This document shows, in pieces, positions 24,484 to 33,248 of a stretch of 64,000 nt of DNA. The stretch covers positions 1 through 64,000 of the forward strand of contig JBCCFL010000018.1 of assembly GCA_039029735.1 (NCBI GenBank), read 5' to 3'. The notes beneath the pieces are model-generated. The model ran no database searches. It was not told the origin of the DNA and was given only the letters and a program-made list of their open reading frames with translations. Origin of the DNA: CADEDH01 sp039029735. Its GTDB lineage: Bacteria; Actinomycetota; Acidimicrobiia; Acidimicrobiales; SZUA-35. Numbering within the stretch: the first letter of the stretch is position 1; the number at the start of each line of letters is the position of its first letter. Position numbers and translations under genes: made by a program.

Positions 24484-26208
24484 ATGGGCATGGGAACGGA
24501 CGGGCGGCCACTTCTCGTCCGCCGCCCGATCATCGCCGCCTGTCTCGCGCTCGTGCTCGTCGCCGCTGGTTGCAGCTCGGGCGAAGATCCGATGGACGCC
24601 TTCCTTGCCGCAGCGGAGTCGGCCGAGGACGAGCCGGATACGGCCGAATCCGACGAGAACGAGCCCGCACCAGTGCGGCCGGCCGCCGCGGGAGTTGGCA
24701 CACGCGTCGGCCTGTTCGAGATGCCTGTCGAGATGGAGGCCACACTCGATCCGAGCCAGCCGCGGGGCCCCTGGGGGTGGCTCCAGCTCGACAGGGTGGT
24801 GGCCACCGACGCCTGGCAGACGCTGACCCCGGCACGAGGCCAGCAATTCCTCGTGGTCGATCTCCACTACGTGGCGGCGTCAGGCGCTCCAGGAGCAGAG
24901 TCGGTCACCACCCCGGACTCGTTCCGCATCGTTGTCGACGACCGGACCTACCAGCCGGTCGAACCCCCCAAGGTCGAACTGGTCGCCGGCGCGGTGTTCA
25001 ATCAGCCGCTCGTGTTCGGGATCCCGAACTCGGCGGTGGAGGTTGCGTTCGAGGCCGGTGTGGACGAGTCGTCGGTGGACGGCTTCGGATTGTCGATCCC
25101 GATCGTGCTCGAACCGGGTTCGATCTCGATCGACGAACCGGACGCCGAGATCGATGGTCCCTTGGTGGCGAAGCCCGACGCCACGACGTCGATCGCAACA
25201 CCCACGCGTTGCGGCCCGTGCCGTAACTTCTTCATCGAGATCGACAGCGTCTCGGCGGCGCCGAGTATCGGGCCCGACGTGGCCGATCCTGGCCTCGTCT
25301 TCTTGAGCATGGTGCTCACCGCCACCGACACCAGCGAGTCACTGACCTTCACGCAGAACAACGAGATACTCGGAACCGACGTGAGGGTGGGCGCCGGCGA
25401 CGAGTGGTTCGGTCCGGTGAGCATCGACGTCTCTCGCGAGATCACAGAGGGCCGGTCGACGATCGAGCTCGTGTTCGAGATCTCGGGCTCGCTCCCAGCA
25501 ACCATCGAGGTCGGACCCCCGCACCCGCACCTGGAACCAGGGCTGGAGACCACCTACTTCACCGTGAGGGCACCCGAAGCCGACAGCGACGATGCCCTCA
25601 TCGAGGCGAGTGACGACGACCAGGAGCCGGTTCCCGATCTCGACGGGTTCGACCTCGATCTCGACGCCTGCAATCTGCTCACCGACGTGCAGCTGATCAC
25701 CTTCGCCGGCAAGGGCCCGGTCAGGTCCAAGAACGCGGTCGATGCCTTCTTCGGTATCGAGGGATGCACCTGGGAGGTCGGCCCGGTCCGCACGATCACA
25801 GCCGCTGCGTTCTCGGCCACTGCCTACCCGGAAATCCTCACCGCCGTCACCGAGCGGGAAGAGGGTGGCGCCAACGAGCTGCTTGGCCCACTCGCCAGCG
25901 ACGCGAGCGGCACTCCGGTTGATGTCGTTGGTCTGATCGAGGAGTTCGACGACGGCAAGGGCGTCAACGCTGAGGCCGCATGCTCGCTGTTCAGCGCCGC
26001 CCGGGCCGGCGACTTCGATACCGGCCCCGGCTACCGGGCCCACGGTGTTGGCCAGCTCACGTACTGGGGCCACGCCTGCCGCAGCGGCGTGATGGTGGTG
26101 GTGGGCTTGACCGACAGCTCCACCCCGGACACTCGGCCTGATCGCGCCGACTTCCTACGTGCGGCAATCGACGACGTGTTCGCCACCGTGGACGGCGACA
26201 CCGGTTGA
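24484..26208 (+). CDS. Secreted lipoprotein with DUF3558-like C-terminal domain
   Basis: The 574-residue product has a signal peptide with a strong lipobox VAAGC (residues 26-30) and an acidic linker (about 40-62). Two regions follow that read as beta-rich DUF4352-like domains (RGQQFLVVDLHYVAA near 120 and PGLVFLSMVLTATD near 275), a type often found in extracellular lipoproteins. The C-terminal 190 residues begin DACNLLTDVQLITFAG and include FFGIEGCTWEVG, the pattern of DUF3558 lipoproteins of actinobacteria. CGPC occurs near residue 242 but without a thioredoxin-like context. GGAGGAA about 8 nt before ATG 24484 is an excellent ribosome-binding site. Function is unknown; the protein is probably displayed on the outer face of the membrane. 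Confidence 0.75.
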   Translation: MGMGTDGRPLLVRRPIIAACLALVLVAAGCSSGEDPMDAFLAAAESAEDEPDTAESDENEPAPVRPAAAGVGTRVGLFEMPVEMEATLDPSQPRGPWGWLQLDRVVATDAWQTLTPARGQQFLVVDLHYVAASGAPGAESVTTPDSFRIVVDDRTYQPVEPPKVELVAGAVFNQPLVFGIPNSAVEVAFEAGVDESSVDGFGLSIPIVLEPGSISIDEPDAEIDGPLVAKPDATTSIATPTRCGPCRNFFIEIDSVSAAPSIGPDVADPGLVFLSMVLTATDTSESLTFTQNNEILGTDVRVGAGDEWFGPVSIDVSREITEGRSTIELVFEISGSLPATIEVGPPHPHLEPGLETTYFTVRAPEADSDDALIEASDDDQEPVPDLDGFDLDLDACNLLTDVQLITFAGKGPVRSKNAVDAFFGIEGCTWEVGPVRTITAAAFSATAYPEILTAVTEREEGGANELLGPLASDASGTPVDVVGLIEEFDDGKGVNAEAACSLFSAARAGDFDTGPGYRAHGVGQLTYWGHACRSGVMVVVGLTDSSTPDTRPDRADFLRAAIDDVFATVDGDTG

Positions 26209-26309
26209 TCGCCACCACCATTGCCCGTGATGCGGCCGAGGCGAGCTGATCGACCGGTGCGTGCGCTGTACCCTCGGGCGAGTTGCTGGGGTGATAGGCG
26301 GGCGTTCGA

Positions 26310-27239
26310 GTGGAACTGACACTGACAACGGGTGATCTGCTGACCGTGATCGCGGTCATGATCAGCGCCTTCACGCTCGCGTCGTCGTTGCACAAGAATC
26401 GCCAGCAGCGGCACCGGGCCGAGGCCCAACGGGTGCGTGATGCGCTCGGGGTGCTGATCGCCAAGCTCGCCCGTTGGAGCGAGATCTCATCGAGCCTCTA
26501 CATCCGCATCCAACCGGCCGCCGTCAACGCGGATGCCAAGGCGGCCGACGGCGTTGACCTCGAACAGATCCGCGACGACTTCTGGAGTGCGTGCTGGATC
26601 GCCCGCGAGGCCACGCTCGAACGGATCATCGAGGAGAACATCGAGACGGCCTACGCCGACCTGTACGGCTACGACGACCGCGTGTACTTGATCTACAAGC
26701 ACTCGCTCGCCCAGCTCAAGATGGTGTCGCGAACGCGCTTCCACGATCTGATCATCACCACGCAGGCCGAGATCATCGACACGCTGGCGAACGGTGCCAG
26801 CCCGCCAGGCAGCGCCGTGTTGGGCAACCGGCTGCGGGGAACGATCTCCATCGTGGAGAGCGCCCACGACGCGCAGACCGCCGAGATCGTGCACCACTTC
26901 GAGACGCAGATGCGCGAGGTGTTGTCGCTCACCGACGAGCAGCTCGTCGAGAAGGACTTCGATCTCGACACCGGCACGTTCGAGATGCGGGCGGCCGAGG
27001 TGTCCACTCGCGGGCTGCTCCAGAAAACCGAGGTGATGCGAGCAGTCAGCGATCAGGCCATCCTGTGCCTGCCCGGCGACGACGCCCGGGGTTCGCACGT
27101 CCGGCCCTGCATCGACTGTGGAGGAACGGGCATCGTGCAGCGGGGTAATGGTGTCGCCGCCTGCCTGAGCTGCGGCGCCTCCTACGACGGCAAGGACGAC
27201 CTGATCAACCGCCTCCGCGGGACGGCGGCCGACCGCTAG
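26310..27239 (+). CDS. Membrane-anchored helical protein with C-terminal zinc ribbon, unknown function
   Basis: The 309-residue protein starts at GTG 26310 with a single N-terminal membrane helix (LLTVIAVMISAFTLASSL, about 9-26), then a basic stretch and a long helical region rich in Glu/Asp/Arg (about 30-255). It ends with a CxxC-type zinc ribbon: CIDCGGTG near 271 and CLSCGASYDG near 288. The ribbon resembles DnaJ-like or rubredoxin-like knuckles. I recognise no family. The topology suggests an anchored cytoplasmic protein. The upstream 100 bp show no clear promoter. It converges with the flotillin gene with 40 bp between stops. Confidence 0.65.
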   Translation: MELTLTTGDLLTVIAVMISAFTLASSLHKNRQQRHRAEAQRVRDALGVLIAKLARWSEISSSLYIRIQPAAVNADAKAADGVDLEQIRDDFWSACWIAREATLERIIEENIETAYADLYGYDDRVYLIYKHSLAQLKMVSRTRFHDLIITTQAEIIDTLANGASPPGSAVLGNRLRGTISIVESAHDAQTAEIVHHFETQMREVLSLTDEQLVEKDFDLDTGTFEMRAAEVSTRGLLQKTEVMRAVSDQAILCLPGDDARGSHVRPCIDCGGTGIVQRGNGVAACLSCGASYDGKDDLINRLRGTAADR

Positions 27240-27279
27240 CGCCGATTGCTGGCGCCAGCGATCGACCATCACCGGGTTG

Positions 27280-28800
27280 TCAGCCGCCCGCCTCGACGGC
27301 GGGAGCAGCGCTGTCGCCGTTGGTGGGCTCGATGCCACCGCGGGCGGCGAGCTGGCCGAACAGGTCGGCGAGGTTCACGCCGAGCACATCCGACGCGAGC
27401 TCCATGCCCTGCGTGACGTTGCCGGCAACGGCCCTGGTCACATCCGATGCTCCCTCGGTGGAGATGACCGTGAGCTTGTCGATGGCCGACATCGGCGCCG
27501 ATGCCTCCCTGACGAGCTCGGGCAGCATTCCCGCCAACAGATCGACGATGGCGGCCTGGCCGTACTGCTCGTAGGCGTCGGCCTTCTTGGTCATCGACTC
27601 GGCCTCGGCCTGGCCCCGAGCGAGGATGGCCGATGCCTCGGCGTCTCCCTCGGCCCGAACGGCGGCGGCGATCGCCTCACGCTTGGCCTTCTCGGCCTCA
27701 CCCTGTGACCGGCCCTCGATCTCGGCTGCCTTGGCCAACTCCTCCCGCCGTTGGCGCTCACCGGCGCCAACGAGGCGTGACTCTTCGGCCTGCGCCTCCG
27801 CTGCGGCGATCGTGGCCGCCCGCTGGGCCTCGGCTTCGAGGATCGAGCGGTTCTTGTTGGCCTCGGCCGCCTGCTCAACGGCGTAGCGCTCGGCATCGGC
27901 CGGCTTGCGGATCTCGGTGTCGAGTTGGCGCTCCTTGAGCTGCGCCTGGCGCTCGGCCACCTTCTCCTGAGCCGCGATCACATCCTCGTCGCGAGCAGCC
28001 TTGGCAATCGGACCGGAGGCTTCGGCTTCGGCCTGCGCCGCATCGGTCTCGGACTTGATCTCGGCCTGGCGCAGCGACAGCTCGCGGTTCGCCACGGCCA
28101 CCTCCTCCTCGGCCTTCAGGCGGGCCTGCTCAGCCTCGCGACGAGCGACCGCCTCGGCGATGGCCGCTTCCTTCTCGGCTCGAGCCGCCTCTGGGCGGCC
28201 GAGGTCACGCAGGTAGTTGCCCTCGGTCTGGATGTCCTGCAGCTGGAAGGTGTCGAGCACCAGACCCTGATTGGTCAGCGACGACTCGGCCTCCTCGGCC
28301 ACCTCTCGGGCGAAGGCTGCCCTGTCCTTGATGATCTCCTCCACCGAGAGCCGGCCGACGATCGCCCGAAGCGAGCCCGCAAGCACCTCCTGGGTGAAGT
28401 GGTCGATCTCGCTCTGCTGACCGAGGAACCGCTGGGCGGCGGCGCGGATGGCGTCTTCGGTGCCACCGACCTTCACCACGGCAACACCTTCGAGTGAGCA
28501 CTTGATGCCGTGTGCTGACACGGCCGAGCCGACCGTGATCGCGATCTGACGCGACGACAAGTCGAGGACGGCGAGCTTCTGCACGATGGGGATGACGAAG
28601 GCGCTCGCCCCCATCACCACCTTCTGACCTGAGAGGTCGGTACTGACGCCGCCGGCCTGAGTGGTGACCGCATTGCCCTTCCGGCCGGTGATGACGAACG
28701 CCTCGTTCGGACCGGCGACCTTGATGCGTGAGAGCACGAGGAGACCGACCACGATGAGGAGGAGCACCACCCCTCCGATGACGAAGAGGAGCGTGGGCAT
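27280..28800 (-). CDS. Flotillin-like SPFH protein
   Basis: The 506-residue protein has an N-terminal membrane anchor (LLFVIGGVVLLLIVVGLLVLSRI, 4-26), an SPFH domain (about 30-200, GPNEAFVITGRKG, then VVMGASAFVIPIVQKLAVLDLSSRQ), and a long coiled coil rich in Glu-Ala (about 205-430) where flotillins oligomerise. The C-terminus has AYEQYGQAAIVDLLAGMLPELV. Flotillins scaffold ordered membrane microdomains. The Bacillus homologue is FloT/YuaG. GAAAGGA 8 nt before ATG 28800 supports the start. It lies 71 bp downstream of the NfeD-like gene in the same direction, the usual YuaF-FloT pairing, so the two proteins probably act together. Confidence 0.92.
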   Translation of the reverse strand: MPTLLFVIGGVVLLLIVVGLLVLSRIKVAGPNEAFVITGRKGNAVTTQAGGVSTDLSGQKVVMGASAFVIPIVQKLAVLDLSSRQIAITVGSAVSAHGIKCSLEGVAVVKVGGTEDAIRAAAQRFLGQQSEIDHFTQEVLAGSLRAIVGRLSVEEIIKDRAAFAREVAEEAESSLTNQGLVLDTFQLQDIQTEGNYLRDLGRPEAARAEKEAAIAEAVARREAEQARLKAEEEVAVANRELSLRQAEIKSETDAAQAEAEASGPIAKAARDEDVIAAQEKVAERQAQLKERQLDTEIRKPADAERYAVEQAAEANKNRSILEAEAQRAATIAAAEAQAEESRLVGAGERQRREELAKAAEIEGRSQGEAEKAKREAIAAAVRAEGDAEASAILARGQAEAESMTKKADAYEQYGQAAIVDLLAGMLPELVREASAPMSAIDKLTVISTEGASDVTRAVAGNVTQGMELASDVLGVNLADLFGQLAARGGIEPTNGDSAAPAVEAGG

Positions 28801-28871
28801 GTGACATGTCCTTTCGGTTGCTGGAAGTAGTGGGGGTGGCGCAACGCTGCGCCATGCGGACCGCGGAGGGG

Positions 28872-29435
28872 CTAGCGGTCCAACGAGGGTGTCGAGTCAC
28901 CCCAGAAGGCGTCGGCCGCTTGGACCTCCACCCGGGTTGACGACAACACGCGCACCACGACAATGGGGGCGCCCCGCTCGAGTTCTTCTGCCTGACCGGC
29001 GGCAGCCACCGCCGTGAGCTTCATCTGCTGGCCGCCGAGACGAACCAGAGCCTCGCCGGTGGACCCGACGGGTACGGGCGTGATGACCCGCCCCTCGCGG
29101 CCAATGAGGTCGTCGGCTGCGGGGGTGGCGTCGGTCGACATGGTGGAGAGCGATCGGCTCCACCGGAGGGCGACGAGGGCGAGGGCCACACCGGCTGTGG
29201 CGCCACCAACGGCGGCCAGAGCGGCTGGCCACCCGACCTCGGTGTCGAGCACGTAGGCCCCGAAGCCGAACGCCACGCAGAACGTGGCCAGCGACGTGAG
29301 AGAGAACCAGTCGCTCTCGGGCAGGATCCCTTCGAACACGTCGTCGAAGATCAGGGCCAGCGCGAGCAGCGCAACACCAACGAATCCGATGATCAGAAAC
29401 ACCGCACCGCTCCCTTCCCTCCACTCCACCGCCAC
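28872..29435 (-). CDS. NfeD-like (YuaF-type) membrane protein
   Basis: The 187-residue product has hydrophobic segments at about 12-32, 44-62 and 68-90 and then a small soluble beta-barrel (OB-like) domain: LIGREGRVITPVPVGSTGEALVRLGGQQMKLTAVAA. This is the short NfeD/YuaF type without the ClpP-like protease half. The Gly-rich VGREG/V-x-P-x-G pattern is typical. Such proteins accompany flotillins, as here, and are thought to be partners in microdomains. GTG 29435 is the first start; GTG 29429 has better spacing from GAGGG and could be used instead. Confidence 0.82.
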   Translation of the reverse strand: MAVEWREGSGAVFLIIGFVGVALLALALIFDDVFEGILPESDWFSLTSLATFCVAFGFGAYVLDTEVGWPAALAAVGGATAGVALALVALRWSRSLSTMSTDATPAADDLIGREGRVITPVPVGSTGEALVRLGGQQMKLTAVAAAGQAEELERGAPIVVVRVLSSTRVEVQAADAFWGDSTPSLDR

Positions 29436-29550
29436 GGGCCCTCATGCCCGAGGTGTTGCGGTGAGTATGAACTAAACGCCGGAATGCTCGCGCTGGTTCC
29501 CGGATTCGGCGAGATCCACCGCACAATCCCGCCAATCACCACCAGTGGAC

Positions 29551-30801
29551 TCACTCCGGAGGAGCGGTTCCGTCGGTGACCGCCACCACCCCATCGGCGA
29601 TCAACGACTCGATCGCATCGCTCGACAGACCCAGTTCGGCGAGCACCTCGCGCGATTGACCACCGGTGAACCCGATGCTCGTGGTTCGAGCCGTGCCGGC
29701 ACCGCTGAAGCTCCACATCGGGGCGGGCTGACGGACCCGGCCGACACCCTCCACATCGGTCTCACTGATGAGGCCGAGATGCTGCACGGTGGGATCCTCA
29801 TGCACCTCGCGTCGGCTCTTCACCTCGCCAGCGGCGAAGTCGTGCTCGGCGAAGCGGGCCAAGATCTCAGCCGTGGTGTGCTTCGCCACCTCGCCCTTCA
29901 CCTCCTCGATCAGCGCAGGCAGGTTCAGGATCCGGTTGAGCTGCTCGGAGAAGCGCTCGTCGGTCACGAGATCCACGCGGTCGATGGCGAGGCACAGCCC
30001 ATCCCACGGTGGAAGCAGGATGCCAGTGGCGATCTCGCCGTCGGACGTGGGCAACACGATCAGGAACGATCCTGGTGCATGCTCCAGCCAGGGCGGCATC
30101 TGTTCGAGCGGAATGGCCGGGCTCAGCTCGGCGTGGGCGGCCGCCATGCCGTCCGGCCACAGGAAGGCGAGCCCGGCGGCCACCATCGGCACGTCCACCC
30201 GCTGCCCCTGGCCCGTCCGTTCGCGCATGAACAGCGCCGCGAGAATGCCCTGCACCAGCCCGTTGGCCGACGTCTTGTCGACCACGACCTGGTGCACGAG
30301 ATCGCTGGCGCCGGTGGTGAGATCACGCTGGTAGTCGACCATCCCGATCTTGGCCTGCATCACGTAGTCGTAGACCGGGAGGTGGGCCTCCGGGCCCTCG
30401 TTGCCAACGCCCGAGATTGCGCCGTAGATCAGGCGCGGGTTCTCCGCATGCAGCGTGTCGTAGTCGAGCCCGAGCGCCTCGGCCTTGCCGGGCCGCATGT
30501 TGTGGAGGAACACGTCGGCCTCCTGCACCAGGTCATGGAGCACGGCTCGCCCCCGATCACTCTTGGCGTCCACCGCACAGAACCGCTTCCCGCGATTGAG
30601 CGAGTAGAAGATGCTGTTCACCGAGTCGGGCCCGGCGGCAAGACCACTCGCACGCAGCGGATCCGGACCATCGGGGCTCTCGACCTTCACCACGTCGGCG
30701 CCGAGTTCCGCGAGCATCATTCCCGCCATCGGCCCCGAATAGATGCTGGTGATCTCGACCACCTTGATTCCGGCCAGCGGATGATCCGTGCTCTCTGCCA
30801 T
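29551..30801 (-). CDS. Type III (CaiB/BaiF) CoA transferase
   Basis: The 416-residue enzyme moves CoA between carboxylic acids. Family signatures are GIKVVEITSIYSGPMAGMMLAELGADVVKVE at the N-terminus, SLNRGKRFCAVDAK, DVFLHNMRPG, and PVYDYVMQA whose Asp145 aligns with the catalytic aspartate that forms the enzyme-acyl anhydride. VDVPMVAAGLAFLW and the C-terminal HEDPTVQHLGLI are also conserved. Acyl donor and acceptor are unknown. I set the start at ATG 30801: TACGAT on the minus strand ends 6 nt upstream and is followed by CCCCCC, so the message is probably leaderless. Longer frames to 30858 lack a signal. A methyltransferase is divergent with 78 bp between start codons. Confidence 0.88.
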   Translation of the reverse strand: MAESTDHPLAGIKVVEITSIYSGPMAGMMLAELGADVVKVESPDGPDPLRASGLAAGPDSVNSIFYSLNRGKRFCAVDAKSDRGRAVLHDLVQEADVFLHNMRPGKAEALGLDYDTLHAENPRLIYGAISGVGNEGPEAHLPVYDYVMQAKIGMVDYQRDLTTGASDLVHQVVVDKTSANGLVQGILAALFMRERTGQGQRVDVPMVAAGLAFLWPDGMAAAHAELSPAIPLEQMPPWLEHAPGSFLIVLPTSDGEIATGILLPPWDGLCLAIDRVDLVTDERFSEQLNRILNLPALIEEVKGEVAKHTTAEILARFAEHDFAAGEVKSRREVHEDPTVQHLGLISETDVEGVGRVRQPAPMWSFSGAGTARTTSIGFTGGQSREVLAELGLSSDAIESLIADGVVAVTDGTAPPE

Positions 30802-30807
30802 GGGGGG

Positions 30808-30813
30808 ATCGTA
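30808..30813 (-). promoter_or_regulatory. Candidate -10 (TACGAT), leaderless CoA transferase
   Basis: On the minus strand TACGAT is followed by six C residues and ATG 30801. There is no room for a Shine-Dalgarno sequence. Confidence 0.6.
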
Positions 30814-30867
30814 GAGCCTCACGCCGCCGGGCGCCTGGGCCAGATACCACGCTTCCACCAGGTGAAT

Positions 30868-30873
30868 TACGCT
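30868..30873 (+). promoter_or_regulatory. Candidate -10 (TACGCT), leaderless methyltransferase
   Basis: TACGCT ends 6 nt before ATG 30880. Together with 30808-30813 it makes a compact divergent promoter pair. Confidence 0.6.
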
Positions 30874-30879
30874 TCATCC

Positions 30880-31746
30880 ATGGGGACCGAGCAGGGAACG
30901 CTGGCGAAGATCTTCACCTCACTCGGATCGACCCGGTGGCCCGCACCACAGTCCCACCAGGGGTTGATCGAAACCGAGCTGGCCACCGACGAACCGATGG
31001 ACTCGATGGTCACGGTGATCGGGCGCATGGGCTCGATGACGGCCCCCGACTTCGCTGCCATCGACTGGGACGCCGAGCTGGCGCCCTACGCCAATCTCGA
31101 GTTCCCGGCGTACTACAAGATGCCGTTCCATTCCGTGCCAGGCGGTTGGCTCAGCGAAACGGCCGCAACCGGTGATCGGGCGGCGATGGAGGCGATCTAC
31201 GCCGACGCCCACATCGATCGCTCGCTGGGGATCCGCGACGAGTTGGCGGCCCTGGTGCCGGCCGACGCCCGACGGGTGGTCGACTTCGGCTCCGGAACCG
31301 GTGACGGGCCCGCAGCGGTCGCTCGCCGTCTGCCCCGCGCCGAGGTGCTGGGCATCGAGGCGTCGCCGTTCATGCTCACCGCCGCTCGTGTCCAGAACGC
31401 CGAGTGTCCGAACCTCACCCTCGAGCAGGGGTTCGTGGAGCAGTCCGGGCTCGACGACGAGTCGGTCGACGCCGTCACGCTCACACTCGTGCTGCACGAG
31501 TGCCCCGACCAGGTCAAGGCGGCGATCCTCACCGAGGCCCATCGGGTGCTCCGCCCGGGCGGCACCTTGGTGCTCACAGACACGCCGAACGACGACCTCG
31601 ACAACTTCCGGGGCTTCTACGAGCCGTATCGGCTCCAGTGGCGCTCGTTCGATCCCGACACCGCCCTGGCGGCCGCCGGTTTCTCGCCGGTTGAGACCAA
31701 CGACGTGGCGCCACCCCTGTGGAGCCGGATCGCTCGACGCTCCTGA
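30880..31746 (+). CDS. Class I SAM-dependent methyltransferase
   Basis: The 288-residue protein has a seven-strand methyltransferase domain beginning near residue 110. Motif I is VVDFGSGTGDGPAAVARRL (about 133-151), then VLGIEASPFMLTAARVQNA, the post-II block SVDAVTLTLVLHECPDQVK, and HRVLRPGGTLVLTDTP. About 110 N-terminal residues precede it and contain the Pro/Tyr-rich stretch FPAYYKMPFHSVPGGWLSE, seen in fungal-type UMTA/LaeA-like and phytol-related methyltransferases; I do not assign a substrate. The start was chosen by the leaderless signal TACGCT at 30868. The same frame stays open far upstream, antisense to the CoA transferase, which has no coding character. It may belong to the same pathway as the divergent CoA transferase. 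Confidence 0.82.
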   Translation: MGTEQGTLAKIFTSLGSTRWPAPQSHQGLIETELATDEPMDSMVTVIGRMGSMTAPDFAAIDWDAELAPYANLEFPAYYKMPFHSVPGGWLSETAATGDRAAMEAIYADAHIDRSLGIRDELAALVPADARRVVDFGSGTGDGPAAVARRLPRAEVLGIEASPFMLTAARVQNAECPNLTLEQGFVEQSGLDDESVDAVTLTLVLHECPDQVKAAILTEAHRVLRPGGTLVLTDTPNDDLDNFRGFYEPYRLQWRSFDPDTALAAAGFSPVETNDVAPPLWSRIARRS

Positions 31747-31770
31747 ACTGACGGCGCCACCGTCGTCGGA

Positions 31771-32232
31771 TCAGACAGTGCCAACGGTTCCGAGCAAGCT
31801 CTGCACCTTCTCGATCGGTTGACCGCGCTGGATGTCGACCTGCACCGCGCTGCCATCGGCGAACACGAGTTGCATGCGGCGGCCGATGACCCGGTTCGAG
31901 ATCTCACCAACCACCACTGAGCCGAGTTCGTACTGCGCGGCCGGGTCTTTGAACGTCAAGCCGTTCGACGGCACCACCAGGATGCGGCGATTGGTGATCG
32001 TGAACGCGGCCGACCCACCGGGGAACGACGCTGCGAAGCCACCCGACTCGGCGTTGGCGTCACGAGCTGAGCTCTCCATCACCTTGGACATCGTGCGAGG
32101 CAGCAGCGCCAGCGCAACGATGCCGGGCCCGTAGGTGCCCTTCGGCTCGATCAGCAACGCCGCCTCCACGTGTTCGTCGGGCTGCAGGTGCGTTGCGATG
32201 CGCTTGGCGGTCCGCTTGGTGATGTCGGCCAT
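31771..32232 (-). CDS. Small PH-like domain protein, unknown function
   Basis: The 153-residue protein reads ITKRTAKRIATHLQPDEHVEAALLIEPKG, then AFTITNRRILVVPSNG, and QYELGSVVVGEISNRVIGRRMQLVFADGSAVQVDI. Alternating strands with the TNRRILVV motif are typical of bacterial PH-like (bPH) domains. A weakly hydrophobic stretch near residue 35 (GPGIVALALLP) is too short to be a sure membrane segment. AAGGG upstream of ATG 32232 supports the start. The role is unknown. Confidence 0.65.
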   Translation of the reverse strand: MADITKRTAKRIATHLQPDEHVEAALLIEPKGTYGPGIVALALLPRTMSKVMESSARDANAESGGFAASFPGGSAAFTITNRRILVVPSNGLTFKDPAAQYELGSVVVGEISNRVIGRRMQLVFADGSAVQVDIQRGQPIEKVQSLLGTVGTV

Positions 32233-32285
32233 GGGTTCCCTTCGGATGGTCGGCCGCTGAATCTAGCGGTGATCCAACTCAGCGG

Positions 32286-33245
32286 TCAGCTCCCCTGGGT
32301 GGCCGCCAGTTCCGCCGCCGCGAGCATCTGCTGGGCGTCGCCTTCGAGGCCGATATCCAGTGCCACGAACGCCGTCGACACCCGTTCGATCGCACCCCAC
32401 TCAGCGATCGCATCGACGTCGAGCCCGGTCCAGCGGGCCAGCCGTTCGGCGCGGTGGCGGGCGCCGGTTCGCAGAAGGTCATCGGAGTCTTCGCGCATGA
32501 GAATGCCGAGGTCGTAGGCGGGCTCGGCCCACAGCCCGTCGGGGTCAACCAGGGTGAACCGCAGCCGGTCGGGGCGGCTGGTGTCGACCTCGGCTCGCGA
32601 TCGGGGGCGATCGCTGAGCAGCGCGTTCCACCGGTGGACGTCGCCGTGCACCAGGCAGGACCGCTCGTCGTCGTGCGCCGCCAGCCGCCGTTCGGCGGCG
32701 GTGATGGCGTGGTCGAGGGCCTGCTGCGTGCACGGGGCATCGAGCCGGGTCCATTCGGTGGCGACGAAGTCGATAAGCCAGCGGGCCTTGGCCTCACCGG
32801 TCATCAGCTCGGCCGCGTCAGCCGGACGGACCGGCGAGCGCCACACGCGGGCGGCGGCTGCGCACAGCAGCGGCAGTCGCGCCGAGGCCGGTCCGATCCC
32901 GAGGTCGGCCATGCTCGGGCCGAGCCGCTCGATCACCAGTGCGCCCCGTGCGGTGTCGTGCTGCAGGAGCGCAGGCCCGGCTCCTGGCCCGAGCCGGGCC
33001 AGCGCCGTGATCTCGGCCATGGCCGAGTCGGCGTCTGAGAGCAGCTTGAGCACCCCAGCTCGACCATCGGCCGTCGTCGCGGCCAGGACCACCCCTTCGG
33101 TGCCACCCGACAGCGGCGACGAGTCGACGCTGAGGTTCCACTCGGCGGCGAGGTCAGCCACGAGGCCGTCGATCCCGTCCAACCATGCGTCGGCGCCAGC
33201 GGCGGAGGCCCGCCGGCGAATCACGGGGTCGACCTCGAAACCCAT
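32286..33245 (-). CDS. APH(6)/streptomycin 6-kinase-like phosphotransferase
   Basis: The 319-residue kinase-fold protein matches the aminoglycoside/hydroxyurea kinase group. Evidence: SGGTEGVVLAATTADGRAGVLKLL (ATP-binding lobe with the lysine in VLKLL), ALVIERLGPSMADLG (hinge), LVHGDVHRWNALL (catalytic loop with the HGD-x-H-x-x-N pattern), and LVDPDGLWAEPAYDLGILMRE (metal-binding Asp). Relatives phosphorylate streptomycin at O6 or hydroxyurea. In an environmental genome the natural substrate could be another sugar or amine, so resistance is only a possibility. It starts 3 bp after the PPOX-like gene ends, so the two are probably cotranscribed. Confidence 0.82.
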   Translation of the reverse strand: MGFEVDPVIRRRASAAGADAWLDGIDGLVADLAAEWNLSVDSSPLSGGTEGVVLAATTADGRAGVLKLLSDADSAMAEITALARLGPGAGPALLQHDTARGALVIERLGPSMADLGIGPASARLPLLCAAAARVWRSPVRPADAAELMTGEAKARWLIDFVATEWTRLDAPCTQQALDHAITAAERRLAAHDDERSCLVHGDVHRWNALLSDRPRSRAEVDTSRPDRLRFTLVDPDGLWAEPAYDLGILMREDSDDLLRTGARHRAERLARWTGLDVDAIAEWGAIERVSTAFVALDIGLEGDAQQMLAAAELAATQGS

Positions 33246-33248
33246 CGC

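Noticed and set aside
24426..25226. A second plus-strand frame over the DUF3558-like lipoprotein
   Set aside because: Arg-rich shadow frame. The chosen frame has GGAGGAA, a lipobox and beta-rich domains.
29545..30879. Extension of the methyltransferase frame 445 codons upstream
   Set aside because: The extension is antisense to the CoA transferase and reads as Arg/His/Gly-rich noise. A TACGCT hexamer and ATG 30880 give a normal start.
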